A stretch of 64,000 bases of DNA from Isoetes taiwanensis (GCA_021234155.1 JAJEKV010000033.1:371595-435594); one strand, 5' to 3'; shown: positions 36,527 to 48,860, counted from the stretch's first letter. The notes: generated by a model not told the origin, from the letters alone. Made by a program: numbers and translations.

Positions 36527-36642
36527 GGTTGCATGGCCACTGGGACCACATTCCGGTATGCGCCGGCGGAGCCCCGCGATCGGCGGCAGCTGGGAGCGGA
36601 TTACCGGCCACACCGGAATGTGGGATCAGTGGCCATGCCACC
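36527..36642. repeat. Inverted repeat with 31-bp arms and a GC-rich loop
   Basis: Arms 36527-36557 and 36612-36642 pair at 27 of 31 positions, mismatching mainly at GGGACC against GATCCC. The 54-nt loop is GC-rich with CGGCGG motifs. It is a short fold-back of unknown origin; it could be a MITE core or the hairpin of a small-RNA precursor. Confidence 0.75.
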
Positions 36643-38657
36643 ACAATATGGGAATTGGGGCCCTTTTTTTTTTTTGCGACTTTTTTTTCTGGCTGAGGCC
36701 TTGCGATTGGCGGCTATGACGGCTATGGCGCATCTTCTACCGCATCTTCTGGTGCTTGAGGCTATGGCACTCAGCGGCTATAGCGCTCTTGAGAAAAAGC
36801 GAGCTATATTGGTTTTTTTTTGCATATTTTTGAGCTCTTGAGTTGATCTTTCAGAGGAATCGTCATCTGCTTCTCCTTTTCAGAGAAATCGTCTTCGGCT
36901 TGAGCTCTATGTAGATGTAAAGCCGGCTATGGCGGAAACCGCTCTTTTCTAGGTTCTTTCGAGCTTCTTCACTTCTGGCTTTCTTTCTAGGCATGTAGCT
37001 GCCAGATTCTGTCCATGTCTTTCAATTTATTTCATTTCTTGCGACAGAAGCTTGTCCTCTGTTTTGAGCATTTTTGTACTCTCTGTTATGTGGCCTTGCA
37101 TGTTTCTAGATTGGTTTTGATCGAGCTAAGGCAGTATTTCAAAGTATTTTGTTTGTGGCTTCAGTTGAGGGCATGGCTGGATATCTATTTTATGCAGATC
37201 TACATAAATTATTGTTTCTGTGCTTGTTGTTGTGCTTGGGCGGTGCATGCATTTTTCCCTTGGAGGTTCGATGACTCCACTGCCTTTCCTATGAGTTTTT
37301 AGGGATCTCTACCATGTGTATGTGCTAGGTAACAGCATGTAGGAGTGTTTTTTGGAAAAACACTGGCAGGCAGCGTCGCCTATGAACGGTGGTAGCCCGG
37401 GGAAAATGTGCTACTCAATCTTGAAATTTCTTGCGATAGAAGCTCGGGCAATGGCAACAGAAGCTGTCGATACTTATTCTATTATAGGTATGCAGGTATT
37501 TTGTTCTTAACGCCGCTGTTTCTTAGCAGATCTTTTGCCTGGAAGCCAGCATTTCATTTATTTGTTGCTTTTTATTCTTGAAGTTTTCATTTGCTCCCAA
37601 GAATTTGGAGCTTCGTTTTGATGAGGAGATATGGCGCGGCCAGATTTTTACCATGATACTTTCTGGGATTTGTGGGTTCGAATCCCACAGTGGTAGTGCT
37701 CTAACCGGCTATAACCTGTAACTTTCGCTCTGCACGAAATTGGCTTCCCACTTTCCATTCTGGATTGTAGGGATATGCCACATGGCAATACAGAATTCAT
37801 CTTCCAACAAAAAATGGGACCCGATTTCCATGGTATGCTGGAATTGACATCTCCTATTTAAGTCATGTTCTTCCTGGAACAAACATTTGTCAATGTTGCT
37901 TTGCTTGCTGGTCAACTAGATAGATGATCTTTTGCTAACGAAGACCTGGAATTAAGACAATAGTGGTAGCCTTTATTGAATGCATTTGATTGGACTTAGG
38001 TATAAATACCTGTTTGATTATATTTGTCAAGTGTTGCAGTCTTTCAATCCTAGGACAATGATTCATAATGGGGGAGAATATTGCAACGTAATGCTATCTC
38101 GTGGATGCAACCAAATGTCATCATGTTCTTTATTATAATGAATTTTAATGATAAACAATGGTTTAATTGCACAATGAAAATGTTACATCATTGCTGAATG
38201 GTGGAAATGTGAATTTTTGGATGGTTATCTGTGTTGTTTCTTTGGAAGTAACAATTGTAAGCTTCTGGTCATGGGTTTCTGTAATTATTTGTTGAGAGTT
38301 TAGGACTTTTTTATTCTATATTTTACAATAATGTGCCGCATTTATTATTTGGAAGTGAAGAATGACAACAGTGAATCAATATAAATGCTTGCTCAACCTG
38401 GTATATCTGCTTTTGCCCTCCTTAAAAAAGTCCTTTGCTCAAACTAATGTGCATTATTCCCATCCCTTTCTTGGCAATCATCCACATGGATTTTATTTGG
38501 AAAGACTTGATTTAAGCGGCAACTTGAATACCTTGGTTTTTCTATTTAAGTAAAGGGTTGTATCACCTTGGTGTTTCTATTGATAAAAACTATCTCATTT
38601 AAGATCACGTCAAAGAATTATGCATATGCATGTCAAGCATGTGAAAAGTCACATATT
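36643..38657. other. No recognised gene
   Basis: Around 36690-36960 short GGCTATGGCG-type words recur. A T-arm-like GTGGGTTCGAATCCCAC lies at 37672-37688 without matching acceptor or D arms. ORFs are short and without motifs. Confidence 0.35.
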
Positions 38658-38673
38658 AGGGTATAAGGTTTAT
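38658..38673 (+). repeat. Target-site duplication, left copy
   Basis: AGGGTATAAGGTTTAT, identical to 40651-40666. Confidence 0.9.
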
Positions 38674-40650
38674 TTATTTTTTATTTTTTTTTAAGGACGT
38701 CAAACTTTATTAATAACACTCCATCATAATCCATAATACAATGCAGAGACAGGAATAAAAAACCCAGTGGACAATCAGATCCAACTGAGCAGGGCCACCC
38801 ATCTAAGCATGACAATATAATGCAGTTCACACTATTTTCCTCTCCTACAAAGAGAAGAATAGTATATAAAACATATTTATAGAAAAGTTACTTTAACCAG
38901 GTCGAACTTCCACATCCACAGAATCATTAACAGCAACTTGATCTGCTCCTTGGTGTCTCAATGCCACTGAATCAGGAACAACCACTGTAACAATCATAGC
39001 AGATACTGGAACTACAGAGTGAACTAACGCAGATTGAGGAGCCGAGCTATTTTTGTGACGTGCTGTTTTTCAAGCGTGGAGTAGACCATCCTTCTTCCAA
39101 TAATTCTTGATTGTGAGCAATGTTGATCCTCATTAAGAGGGCCTACTGATATAGATTGAGACGGAGATACACTCGAAGAAGGCGATGGTGCAGCAATAGC
39201 TAGAGAAGAAGGCACATGAGCTGGTAATACTGGCGGACTAGTGCAGAGGCAGATGGGGAAGAAGATGGTACAACACGACACTCGATTGAAGTGGCTGCTA
39301 TGTGACAGGGGATAGGAGCAATTGGGGAGGTAGAGACAAAAGTATGCCTAGACCTGTAAGTAGCGAAAGCCTCAACATTGGGAAACATCTTGGCAAGCTC
39401 AGGTCCATTAAGCAGACGTAATTTATACTTGAAAAAAAGTGGGCCACTTTTGACCACTACTGACTGGGGAATAGAAACACAAGTAGGAAGAGATACACAA
39501 ATTCGAGGACCATTAACAATAGAATGGGCAAGATGTATACCCAATCCATTGGCAATAGCAATCATAAAATCAGACACTTGCAGTCCTAGTGGAAAATCCT
39601 CTAAGGCAAGCCAACAAGGCATGCGCAATGCACCAGACTTACTTGGCAAGAATCCAGGAGAATACACCTGATATAGAAGATAATGTCCCCAAAGAGGATC
39701 AACACCACGTTCCATAAGCCTGTCAACTGCAAGTGAAGAGTCAAACATGACCAGGAAGAAATTATTATCTTTATCCAAAACTTTTAGAGACACATAGTGA
39801 GGAAGACCCAGTCTCTGAAGATAATGTTTTAGCCAGAATCCAACTCTTCTGAGATCCAAAAACTGTCTAGTGAAATGGAAAACAACTGCATGAGACACAA
39901 GGTTTTGAACACACTGCAAATGAGCATTATGATCAATTTCGACAACCGGTAGGCCAGCTTGTGTAAAAGCATTTGAACACTGCTGTGTCTCCCCTCAGGA
40001 GGCAACTGAACATCCATACGATCATCTTGTGCGTGTAACTCATTTAGACACGAGCTTAATTCTTTCGTGTTATTCTGTACCATAATATTCAATGCAGCAG
40101 ATACACGAGCAGATTGCACACTAGATGTCAAATCACGTTTGATCCAATCGCTAAATCGTGTAGAAGGCGTCCTAGCCACAGCATCAGAAGAACCCCAAGG
40201 AGCAGAAGGAGTAGACACACTCCAAGCAGAAGTTGACAAACAAGAAGTAGAAGGAATAGTAGAAGTATTTATAGTGGTCTCTACTTGTGAAGTAGACAAA
40301 GGTGCAGATTTAGAAAGAGGGGGAAAGTGCTGCAAGCTTGTACTCATATCAAGAAGAGAAGGGTCAAAAGCAAGAGGATTGAGGCGAGAATTATTGGGTA
40401 AATTAGAAAGCGGCAAAGGAGAATTCATATCATGCGCAAAAGAAGAAGCAGAAGCACCACCTACCACTTTCTTGGCTGACGAACGCGTTTCAGAAGCTGG
40501 CAAACTAGGGTTTGCCATGGTAGCCGAAATATCTCTAGCTTTCCAACGCACTAAAAAACACCCGAATCTGACACCCGAGCCAGAAGTTATGAAGAAAACC
40601 GCGTCGAGACCCTACATGGCGGCCATCACAGCGCCTATGTCTGGGCTTTC
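38674..40650 (-). mobile_element. Non-LTR insertion with poly(A), 16-bp TSD and ORF1 only
   Basis: A 1,977-bp insertion between identical 16-bp target duplications. On the minus strand it begins GAAAGCCCAGACATAGG (40650), has a 132-bp leader, an ORF1-like gene from ATG 40518, and about 330 bp of 3' UTR with an AATAAAG signal. It ends in an A-rich tail (38674-38698) against the TSD. No endonuclease or reverse transcriptase is present, although both ends look intact. It therefore resembles an ORF1-only LINE derivative mobilised in trans, or a LINE with a clean internal deletion. Confidence 0.85.
39024..40518 (-). pseudogene. LINE ORF1-type protein (DUF4283-like), frameshifted
   Basis: From ATG 40518 the frame starts MANPSLPASETRSSAKKVVG and runs through a Ser/Thr/Pro-rich region. 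Near 39.92 kb it shifts to a second frame with the DUF4283-like core: VFHFTRQFLDLRRVGFWLK, FFLVMFDSSLAVDRLM, PCWLALEDFPLGLQVSDFM, ANGLGIHLA. This is the RNA-binding-like domain of plant LINE ORF1/gag. A second shift near 39.24 kb leads to a Ser/Pro-rich tail ending at 39024. About 500 residues if restored by counting alone. No C-terminal zinc knuckle is visible. As it stands it cannot make a full-length product. Confidence 0.75.
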
Positions 40651-40666
40651 AGGGTATAAGGTTTAT
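40651..40666 (+). repeat. Target-site duplication, right copy
   Basis: AGGGTATAAGGTTTAT, identical to 38658-38673. Confidence 0.9.
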
Positions 40667-42632
40667 GGTTTTACGGTCTAGAGTTTAGAGTTGGTTCAAG
40701 GATTTATCACATCATTAACTTGGCGGAACTGAAAGGATGTAACATGCATCTCATTAATGAGCATTCACTGCTATTAACCATGTCATCAACACACAAATTT
40801 AGGGTTTGGGGTGTATACTTAGATGGGATATCATCACGACTATGTATCAATCATCTTTTAGAGATGGAGACAATTGCAATGGTGGATTTGCCAAATTTTC
40901 TTCTCTCAGAGAAATTTGGTTTGTAAGCTTGGATTTTATGTCAGGGAGGCCATTACTCGAGCTAAGTGCTTGGCAAACCCCAGGACGAGCCAATTCTGCA
41001 TCCCGCGTAAGGGCCTCTGGCGAACCTTCTCCCACATAATAGCGGGGGAAGGAAATTTTCAATCTGTGCAATGGTTGCTAGGAGCCACATATCGCAACCC
41101 CAGACCCAAGCGTCACATATGCTAACATCATAGGTCGTTCAACTTACATCATAGAGTCCACTATGCCTTCAATGCAATTCTATTTTTGAATTGCACTAAA
41201 AGTGTATTGGATATTTTTTAATTTAAGATGGGCTTGAAATAGGTAAAATGTTCCTCCATCCCAATATTACGAAGCCAAAACAAATGAATAAGTAGAATGA
41301 TAGCACCCTTATATTGTGGTATCTGCTAATAGGATCCACTACACCTTAAATGCAGTGCTATTGACCAGGGCATTCGATTTGCAATATTTCACGACACCTA
41401 AACTAAAACCCTAAACTGGACGGACTCCATTACGTCTATTCATTCTATTAAACCCCATGCTTTCTATTGTTCCTACCCATCCCCAGCTAATCCCCGACAC
41501 TCCTTACATTTATAGGCATAATTTACATTTAGTGCTTTTAATTCCATCTACAAACCATATTACGTCTACTTAAATCACGCGTCCATGACTAATGCCCAGC
41601 ATTGCGGGGCACACGTTTCTAGTTTCTTGTTCTTTTGGCTGGGCCGGTGTCAATAAAGTCATAACACACATGAAGTCCACATCCTTGACGCTCTTATGGG
41701 TCCAAATTTTCAACTTATCGTTTCTCATTCATCTTTGGTATTTCAATGAGATGTTCATGTTTGAAGTTCTAGGCTAGAACTCAAATACTTGTGTACATGT
41801 TTTAGGGTTTATGTTGGATTGGTTGGTAGCAGTATTGGGCAAGTCCCATCGAAGAATTTCCTATGGGTTACTTTGGCCAATCGAATATCTTGTGCTTAGA
41901 GCCGAAATTTCCACGAACTTGCTGAAAAATCTCCTACAAATACACTAACTTAACCGGAAAAAATTTCAATCTCATAAAGATGATTTAGAAGGGGTTTGCC
42001 CCACACGGGCTGGTAAGAGGGTGCCATGACAACAGAGTATGCCTCATTTGAGGCTAAAATTCTGGACACGTGGCATAGGTTTTGTACATTATTGTATTAT
42101 TGTGTGATGGAATAATAAGCATACCATTGACATGGCGTATTCATGAGGAGTACTGGACCGTTAAAATACATCACTGTATAATTTAATGTGCAGGCAACAT
42201 GTAATTTAGGTGGAAAAATTGATGGTCAAAGATTCCTTTTTCTTTTTCTTTTTTTTTTTTTATTTCCCTTTTTTTTTTGGTTTTAATGAGGACCCGTTAT
42301 CACTATAAAGACAAAATGAACCGTTAGTTCAGAGTTAAGAGCCGTTGAGTGTCGGACTCTAAGCTTATGCTCTGCTTTTTCCGAGCGATTTACCTCCTTT
42401 AATCAATACAAAACGGTTATAATATCATTCCTTATCATCTGTTTTAGCGATCAATTTGTAAGTATAAATTTTGCTCCAATCTGTACTTCATAGAATAGCA
42501 TTTTACCTGTTCCGGCGATCAATTTGTAGGTACATTTCTGTTGAATCTGTACTGTATATTTGAGTTGAAGATCAGTTTTTGGAAAGAATCTGTACTATAT
42601 TAGAGTTAAAGATCAGTTTTTGGGAAGCAAAC
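40667..42632. other. No recognised gene
   Basis: Short motif-free ORFs and an AT-rich spacer. At 42543-42623 the words CTGTACT..TAT.T.GAGTT.AAGATCAGTTTTTGG.AA occur twice, a ~40-bp local duplication just before the possible start of the 42.6-kb gene. Confidence 0.35.
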
Positions 42633-43401
42633 ATGGAAAAGAATGCCGGAATGGTTTTGGATCAAGAACATCCCCAGGCTCAATTAGAGCGGCAAAATAC
42701 TCAGTGTAGAGTTCAGATCATCAACAAGCAAGTTTCAAAGAAGCTTTCTAATAAATATTCTGACCTAAATGATGAGGCCGTTGCACCTGCTGTGGAGATT
42801 GTGAGCTCTGGCCCTTCTTGTTTTCATAGAAATGCGCATATTCCAGAGGCGAAAGATTGGCTCAAGAAAGCCGAGAAAAGGCGAGAAATGGATCTCGCCG
42901 TAGTTGTTCCTGAAAGAAAGTTCAAATATTCCATTTTTAGAAGAGATGAAGTTAGAATTGTGTTTTGCCCTCTTGATTCTAACAAGAAACGAAGTAAAAA
43001 GAAGAGCACTACTGCCGACAGCCTCTGGAAATCTTACCGGCGAGTTCTTTGGATGAACAAAAAAAAGGTATGCTACTTGCAATTTATTTCAGCTCCATAG
43101 TAGCTTGATTCAATTTTCCTTGGAAATCTTACCCTTTCACAAATTTTAAGACCTAAGTATGATGCCTGATAGTTCAGATAAAAAATTTTCATGTAGAAGA
43201 ACCAAAATTCTAAGCAAATGCTGCATCAGTTCATGCCTCATTTTTATAGATAGCAATTGCTAATATTTGGATACAAAATGTAAAAACAGGGAAGGAAAAA
43301 ATATAAAAATCAAATTTCTGCATTAGTTATTTGTCTAATATGTTGGCATTTATTTTGTGCAGGCAAATCTTCCGCACTACTCGTTATTGGTACAGGATTG
43401 A
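42633..43401 (+). CDS. Possible small two-exon gene, hypothetical basic protein
   Basis: ATG 42633 opens 145 codons (MEKNAGMVLDQEHPQAQLER...), ending KKK at 43067 on a donor (AAG|GTATGC). An acceptor TTTTGTGCAG (43353-43362) leads in the same phase to ANLPHYSLLVQD and TGA at 43401, for 157 residues. The middle has a charged, possibly helical stretch (AKDWLKKAEKRREMDLAVVV) and the C-terminus is rich in Lys/Ser (NKKRSKKKST), suggesting a nuclear protein. I recognise no family. The splice pair supports a real gene, but it may be a chance ORF in repeat-rich DNA. Confidence 0.4.
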
Positions 43402-43515
43402 AAGAATATATAACGCGTTGGCTTATAGGTTTACATGATGCAGTTCAGTGTATTATTGAATTGCTTGCTTGAGCTTTTGGATTTGTTTTAGCAGCTCTGA
43501 TATGTCTTTGCTAAA

Positions 43516-43667
43516 CAGGCTTCTTCTATTCATAAATTTATTGGATTTTGTGTATATACCACGGAATTTCCACATTTTTATAACTGTGTAGCAGGCTGCT
43601 TCTACTCATAAATTTATTGGATTTTGTGTATATACCACGGAATTTCCACATTTTTATAACGGTGTCT
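43516..43667 (+). repeat. Tandem duplication, 76-bp period, two copies
   Basis: CAGGCTTCTTCTATTCATAA... at 43516 repeats at 43592 with about three differences, so the duplication is recent. Confidence 0.92.
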
Positions 43668-43789
43668 CATATTTTGATCCCGTTGCTAATTTAAATGCCT
43701 AACCTTGTTACTAATTTCACCTTGAGCCTATTAATTAGACTTGAAAATATTTGACCAAATAAATAAACAAACAAATAAAACTAACAAAC

Positions 43790-45362
43790 AAAGGTTGATC
43801 CTGCAAAAGTGCAAGTGGTGGACAATTATCCAGTTCCACAAAATATCACTGAGGTACTTTTTTTGGGACTTTTTATAGATATTACCGACAGTTCGTTTGT
43901 AATTTTGCTCAGTTTGCTTTGCCCTTAATAAGCTTGTCAAAGCATGACACACTCTTGTCATTAGGAACGTTCTCAAGCACATGTTTTTCAGTCTTGAAAG
44001 CAATGCCTTATTACCACGCCCATTTTACAATTGCCAAGTTCTTCTAAGCTATACTTTTGTTTGCTGTAATGATGCAAAAGTGGTACTTCTATAGGGGGCG
44101 ATTAGAACAGGATGGGCATCCTTGCTTTTTGAGAGCCGCAGTTTAATTATGCAGAATTAAAAGTATCCGGTATATGAGAAAGAACCATTGGCTATTGTGC
44201 ATGCTTTAAAAATTTGGAAATATTATCTTATGGGTAGTGATTTTTATATTAAACACGGGCCCGACAAAGCATTCAATTTTTATTGACACAAGCTACTCGC
44301 AAGCCCACGCTAAAGTTAAGCGGGCTGAGTTGTTCACGCCTTTTGGGATTGATACTAATGCTATTCATTATAAACCCGGTGCCTGAGAATAAAGATGTTG
44401 ATGCTCTTAGTCGCATCGTCATTCGGATGCCATTATTTAGGTGAATAATTTTCCCTTTGATAGGAAAGCACACATTTGAGGCAATGAATGGTATGTATAT
44501 GAGCAAGATGATGAATTTGGTAGTGTTTGGATTGATTTGCATGAAAGCCGACAACGTTCTTGACAATTTCTATTTATGCAAAGGATATTTGTTTTTCAAA
44601 GGTTGTCTTTGTGTTACTCCACAATTTAGGGAAACGATTCTGCGAGAATGCCATGAGTACCAATAACAGGTCATAGAAGTATTTTTAACACTCACGATTT
44701 GGTTTCAAAGTATTTCTATTGGAAAACTATAAGAAAAGGTGTTATTGCATTTGTGGAAAAATGTCTTGTGTGTCAGAAAACCAAAGATTCTGATGCTAAG
44801 GTACTAGGATTATTGATGGCACTAAGTATTCCAGAAAAACCTTTTCAGCAACTTTGTTAGTGTTCCACAGATCAGACAAGGTAATGATTAGGTTTGGACC
44901 ATTGTGGATCGTCTGAGTAGGTATGCAATCTTTATTCCTTGCAAAACGACATTACAAGCTCATTATGTGGTAGATTATTTTTGAAAGAAGTATTTAAGAA
45001 CCATGGATTGCTGGAAGTAATAATTTTTGACAGAGGTTCAAAGTTTTGCAGCAAGTTTTGGAGAGCATTGTTTACATATCTAGGTACAAGGATGCATTTC
45101 TCCATAGTTTTCCATCCCCAGACTGATGGGCAGACGGAAGTTACTCATAGAACTCTTCAAAGTATATTATGCAGTTTTGTACCTTGGGGGCGATGTTTGC
45201 TAGTGGTTCAGTTTGCTTATAACATGGCCACACACTCAGCCACAGCTTTATCACCTTTTAATGTTATACATGGACGTTTACCTCCAAATCCTGTTATTCA
45301 AGTGGCAGAAGGTGTGATGGAGGTAGATCGAGTTGCTAACAATATGGATGTCGTTCTGGTGT
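43790..45362 (+). mobile_element. Ty3/gypsy pol remnant: RT end, RNase H, H2C2 finger, integrase
   Basis: Pieces in shifting frames: VDPAKVQVVDNYPVPQNITE (43.79-43.86 kb, RT thumb); LEQDGHP; KYPVYEKEPLAIVHALKIW and KYYLMGSDFYI (44.16-44.25 kb, RNase H); DVDALSRI (44.4 kb); RECHEY and then CLVCQKT in another frame (H2C2 zinc finger of integrase). The integrase core in the 44939-45364 frame has DRGSKFCSKFWRALFTYLG, HPQTDGQTEV and QFAYNMATHSATALSPFNV. Many frameshifts and stops. LTRs not found. Confidence 0.85.
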
Positions 45363-45591
45363 AATATAGAAGCCAGAGCCAATAATGGATGAGTGGACGA
45401 GAATATATCCTTGGTGATTTATAAAGACATGTTGTGGAACAATAATCATCATTGGTTGTCTCATAGAGATTGGCTCTGTGAAAGATTGCATCATAGTTTA
45501 GGGGAGGAACTAGCAGTGGAGCCTTTGCTTTAGAAGTGCTAGTAAAAGGTGGTCGGTGATTGAACTCATGCTTGACTTCTGTTGTACCTGT

Positions 45592-45666
45592 CTTCCTCAT
45601 ATTGAATAAAGAACTCCTTTTGGTGTACACAAACGTAAAAGGAATTCTTTATTCAATATGAGGAAG
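45592..45666. repeat. Fold-back hairpin: 29-bp arms, 17-nt loop
   Basis: Arms 45592-45620 (CTTCCTCATATTGAATAAAG...) and 45638-45666 pair at 28 of 29 positions. The right arm directly precedes a second, diverged copy of integrase sequence. Confidence 0.95.
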
Positions 45667-45673
45667 GCATGAA

Positions 45674-45880
45674 TTGCCAAAGGTAATAATTTCTTACAGA
45701 GATTCAAAGTTTTGCAGCAAGTTTTGGAGAGCATTGTTTACAAATATAGGTACAAGGCTGCACTTCTTCAAAGCTTTCCATCCACAGATTGGTGGACAGA
45801 CAGAAGTTACTCATAGAACTCTTCGAAGTATGTTACGCAGTTTAAAAGAGGCGGTGGCGCTCCGATTTTTTCTGGGCACT
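45674..45880 (+). mobile_element. Second copy of the gypsy integrase segment
   Basis: Reads SYRDSKFCSKFWRALFTNIG and HPQIGGQTEVTHRTLRS, matching the integrase at 45020-45170 in the same orientation at roughly 85% identity by eye. It has lost the catalytic-region Asp-Gly context (IGG for TDG). It starts only about 8 bp after the hairpin. Confidence 0.85.
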
Positions 45881-46411
45881 CAGAAATGGCGCCATGGTGA
45901 AACTCTTTGTAATCCTCATATAGGGCCGGTTGATACTCTTGTGGATGGATTGAAGAGGAGCTCGATACTCTATGGAATTGCCTGGTGATGCATCAAATTT
46001 TTCACATCATTTATTCACTCCTATCCATTCCACCATTCACGAAAATTTTGTTCTTCTTGAGGAATTTTGGTTAGGGGTTTATTGGTGCTAGAAGCATGCC
46101 AATGGCATCTTCCATGTTTTCTTGTAATTGTACGACGGAAAATTATAGTTAAGGTTTATTGTTAGAAGTTAAGTAAAGCAAAAAAAATTAAAATAGATCT
46201 TCACTTTTGTGGTTTATTACGGTTTGTTATGGAAAAAGGTAAATCGTCTTTTTGTTGGGCATGGACAACATTGGTAAAGGCAGGTACTAGTCGGGTATTG
46301 GATTACGGGCGGATGAGGTCACAATAATTACAATTCAAATGTACGCCATATCAAACATTGAAAGGAGAAGATTGGTACATCTCTTGAAAGATCCGGAGCA
46401 CATAAAAGGGA
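45881..46411. other. No recognised feature
   Basis: Probably flanking element sequence; no motif. Confidence 0.3.
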
Positions 46412-47994
46412 ATGAATGAAGCAGCCAATAATGATGAAGGTAAAAGGGTGAGAAAGGGAAATGAAGATGAAGGGAACCTAGTGGCTTTTGGAGATTTTTT
46501 CACGTATATGTCGGACTCAGAATCAGAGAAGCAAAAGACAAGCGGAGCTGCTCCTGTAGACATGGTGGCGACGAGGCAACAACTGGGGATGGGAGCTGTG
46601 CAAATGCAGCAAAATATTGTGAAAGCAATTTTGGACCTCTTGAACAACTTGCAAGAGGAGTAAGACGGATTGGTCGAGCAAAAAACCAAGCATGTTTTCC
46701 ACGGTAAAATTCTAAAAACCCGTTTGTGGAGGCAAGATTAAAGCAGATGGTGAATCGAGCAGTGATTGGCTGTGTTAGACATGAGGGAGTTGAAACCCCC
46801 GATGATAACAGCCGAGTTCAAAAAACTGATTGAAAATACCTCCATCTCTAAAATTTACTGGCTTGATTTTCCTTTCTTCATTGTGGAATGTGGAAATGAG
46901 ATATCTGTCAAAATGCTTCTTAAGCAAGGCACAATTTCGAGAGCCAATACCCAAATTTACTTTCAAAGATGGTATACGACCTTTGATCCTCAAGACATAA
47001 AGCAGCTCTTCCACCCTGCATGGACTTCGGTACATGGCCTTAGTCCAATTTATTGGAGTGAAGAAATCTTGAGAAGTCTTTTTCAGGAACTGGGGGATTT
47101 CATTGGTATGGAAGCTATGCCGGACTAATCCCTATGTGTTTGGGTCCAATTGGATCTCCTAAAGCCGATCCTTGAGAGAATTGACTATTGTGACTGCTTT
47201 GGCCTTCAAAAAAGTCTTTCTTTGCAGTGGAGAGGAATACCTCCTCCTTGTGGAACCTGTGGATTGCAAAGGTTTTATTGAGACATAAAAGCCAACCTTG
47301 GAGCCCTCCAATCCATGGATAACTCCATTTAAGAAATATCTCTTGCCTCCAGGAAAAGGAATGTTAATGGCAGTGCGAAAAGAAAACCCCCATAAACAAA
47401 GGATTCGGGAAGAGAGGGAGAGAAATGAAACGCAGACACAATTAGTGCAAAGGAAGGAAAAGAAGGCACGGATTCAGAGTCTACATTTGGAAATATCAAG
47501 GTGTTAAATCGGAGGATCACAATCAGGAAGCCAAATTTTAAATATGGGGTTCCATCATCCGAATCCCCTTTCTTTGTGGAAAACAGGGGAATATTCACAT
47601 GTCCCCAAATTACCGATCTTCTGTTGATTCTTTTATCGTCCCTGGCATCACGAGAAAAATCTAGCCAGTTAAATGTTGAAGAAAAATTACATTTGGAGGT
47701 GAGCTTCAAAAGCAACAGCCAATATCTTTGATCCATATTGAGTCATCTGTTTTAAGAGAGGGCTCAGGAAATCAACCATCAGAGTTGCATCAGCAACTTG
47801 TTCAAGATAGATGTGAATCTAACATTGGCAATAAGCAAGACACAAGGGGTGCTTGTGATGACAATTCAGGTGAGGCTGACATATTTCCAACAAATGACTT
47901 GGTTATGTCATCTCCAGTCCAATTTGGGATGGATGGTTATATACTCCTCAAACGTCCAAGAAAAGAAATAAGAGAATGGTCCTCTTTAATTTAG
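46412..47994 (+). mobile_element. LINE ORF1 (DUF4283-like) remnant
   Basis: Frame pieces: an acidic N-terminal part (46412-46663, with NEDEGNLVAFGDFFTYMSDS); then 46766-47128 with the DUF4283-like pattern FQRWYTTFDPQDIKQLF, WTSVHGLSPIYWSEEILRSL, ELGDFIGMEAM; then Lys/Arg-rich (47298-47507) and polar stretches to about 47994. Stops and shifts separate the parts. The protein differs clearly from the ORF1 at 39-40.5 kb, so it belongs to another LINE lineage. Confidence 0.65.
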
Positions 47995-48176
47995 ATAGGC
48001 CTTCTTCTAACACTAGAAAGAAGTCTTTATGAAGACTAGTAATGTTTGCTCTCGGCGTTCGGGCATAAGTACAAATGCAAGTTAACTTAAGATATTTAGT
48101 TGGGTTAAGCAAATTTAAACATTGGCTATGCATACACTTGGATTTCAATAAAGACTGCTCAGATTATTTACCTTTA

Positions 48177-48860
48177 CAATTCATTGTCTATCTCATCTTA
48201 TATAATTATTTTCATGCATTTGTTTATTGCTTAGAGTAGTTACCTTGCATATGGCATCTTATGTAATTATTTCTCATGCATTTGGTTTGGCTACCTTCAA
48301 ATTCATTGTATATGTTATCTTATGCAATTACTTTTGTGCATTTTTTCTATTTCCCTCCCTTAAGTCCATTTGCCTTAGAGAGAGAATATCATGTACAACT
48401 TCAAGGACGACGCACAAACAAAAGCTTTTCTTACTTCTAAGTGAAGAGAGGCGTGACTATGTTGCTGCAAGTTTTTTCAACTTGTACACTTCATTCGAAC
48501 TATAAGCATAACTACATAGAATGGGAATATAATCATTGTTGCAAGGTCGTCTTCCCTAGTTATACACATTTGATTATTTTTGTTGTAGGGTTGTTTCTTC
48601 CTAGTTATACACAATTCTTTTCCCCTAGTTATACACATTTGATTATTTTTATTGTTGTTGCATGGTTGTTTCTCCCTAGTTATGCACATTCTTTTCCCCT
48701 AGTTATATACATCATGTGAACAAAATGGAAAATGTGATCATAGAAGCAACGTCATAGTTGAAGCAATGTCATCGTTGCAAGGTTGTTTCCTGGATGATTG
48801 GTATTGCGAGGTTATTTCCCCTAGTTATACACATTTGCTTCGCCTAAATATACTCATCAA
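48177..48860 (+). repeat. Two degenerate tandem repeat blocks
   Basis: 48177-48340 holds about three diverged units around ATTCATTGTATATCTTAT.TAATTATTTTCATGCATTTG. 48545-48860 holds at least six copies of CCCTAGTTATACACATTTG separated by GATTATTTTTGTTG or TTCTTTT spacers. Confidence 0.75.

Noticed and set aside
37625-37700. Possible tRNA gene
   Set aside because: Only the T arm pairs. The seven bases after it (AGTGGTA) do not pair with sequence at the expected 5' position, and no D arm or anticodon arm forms.
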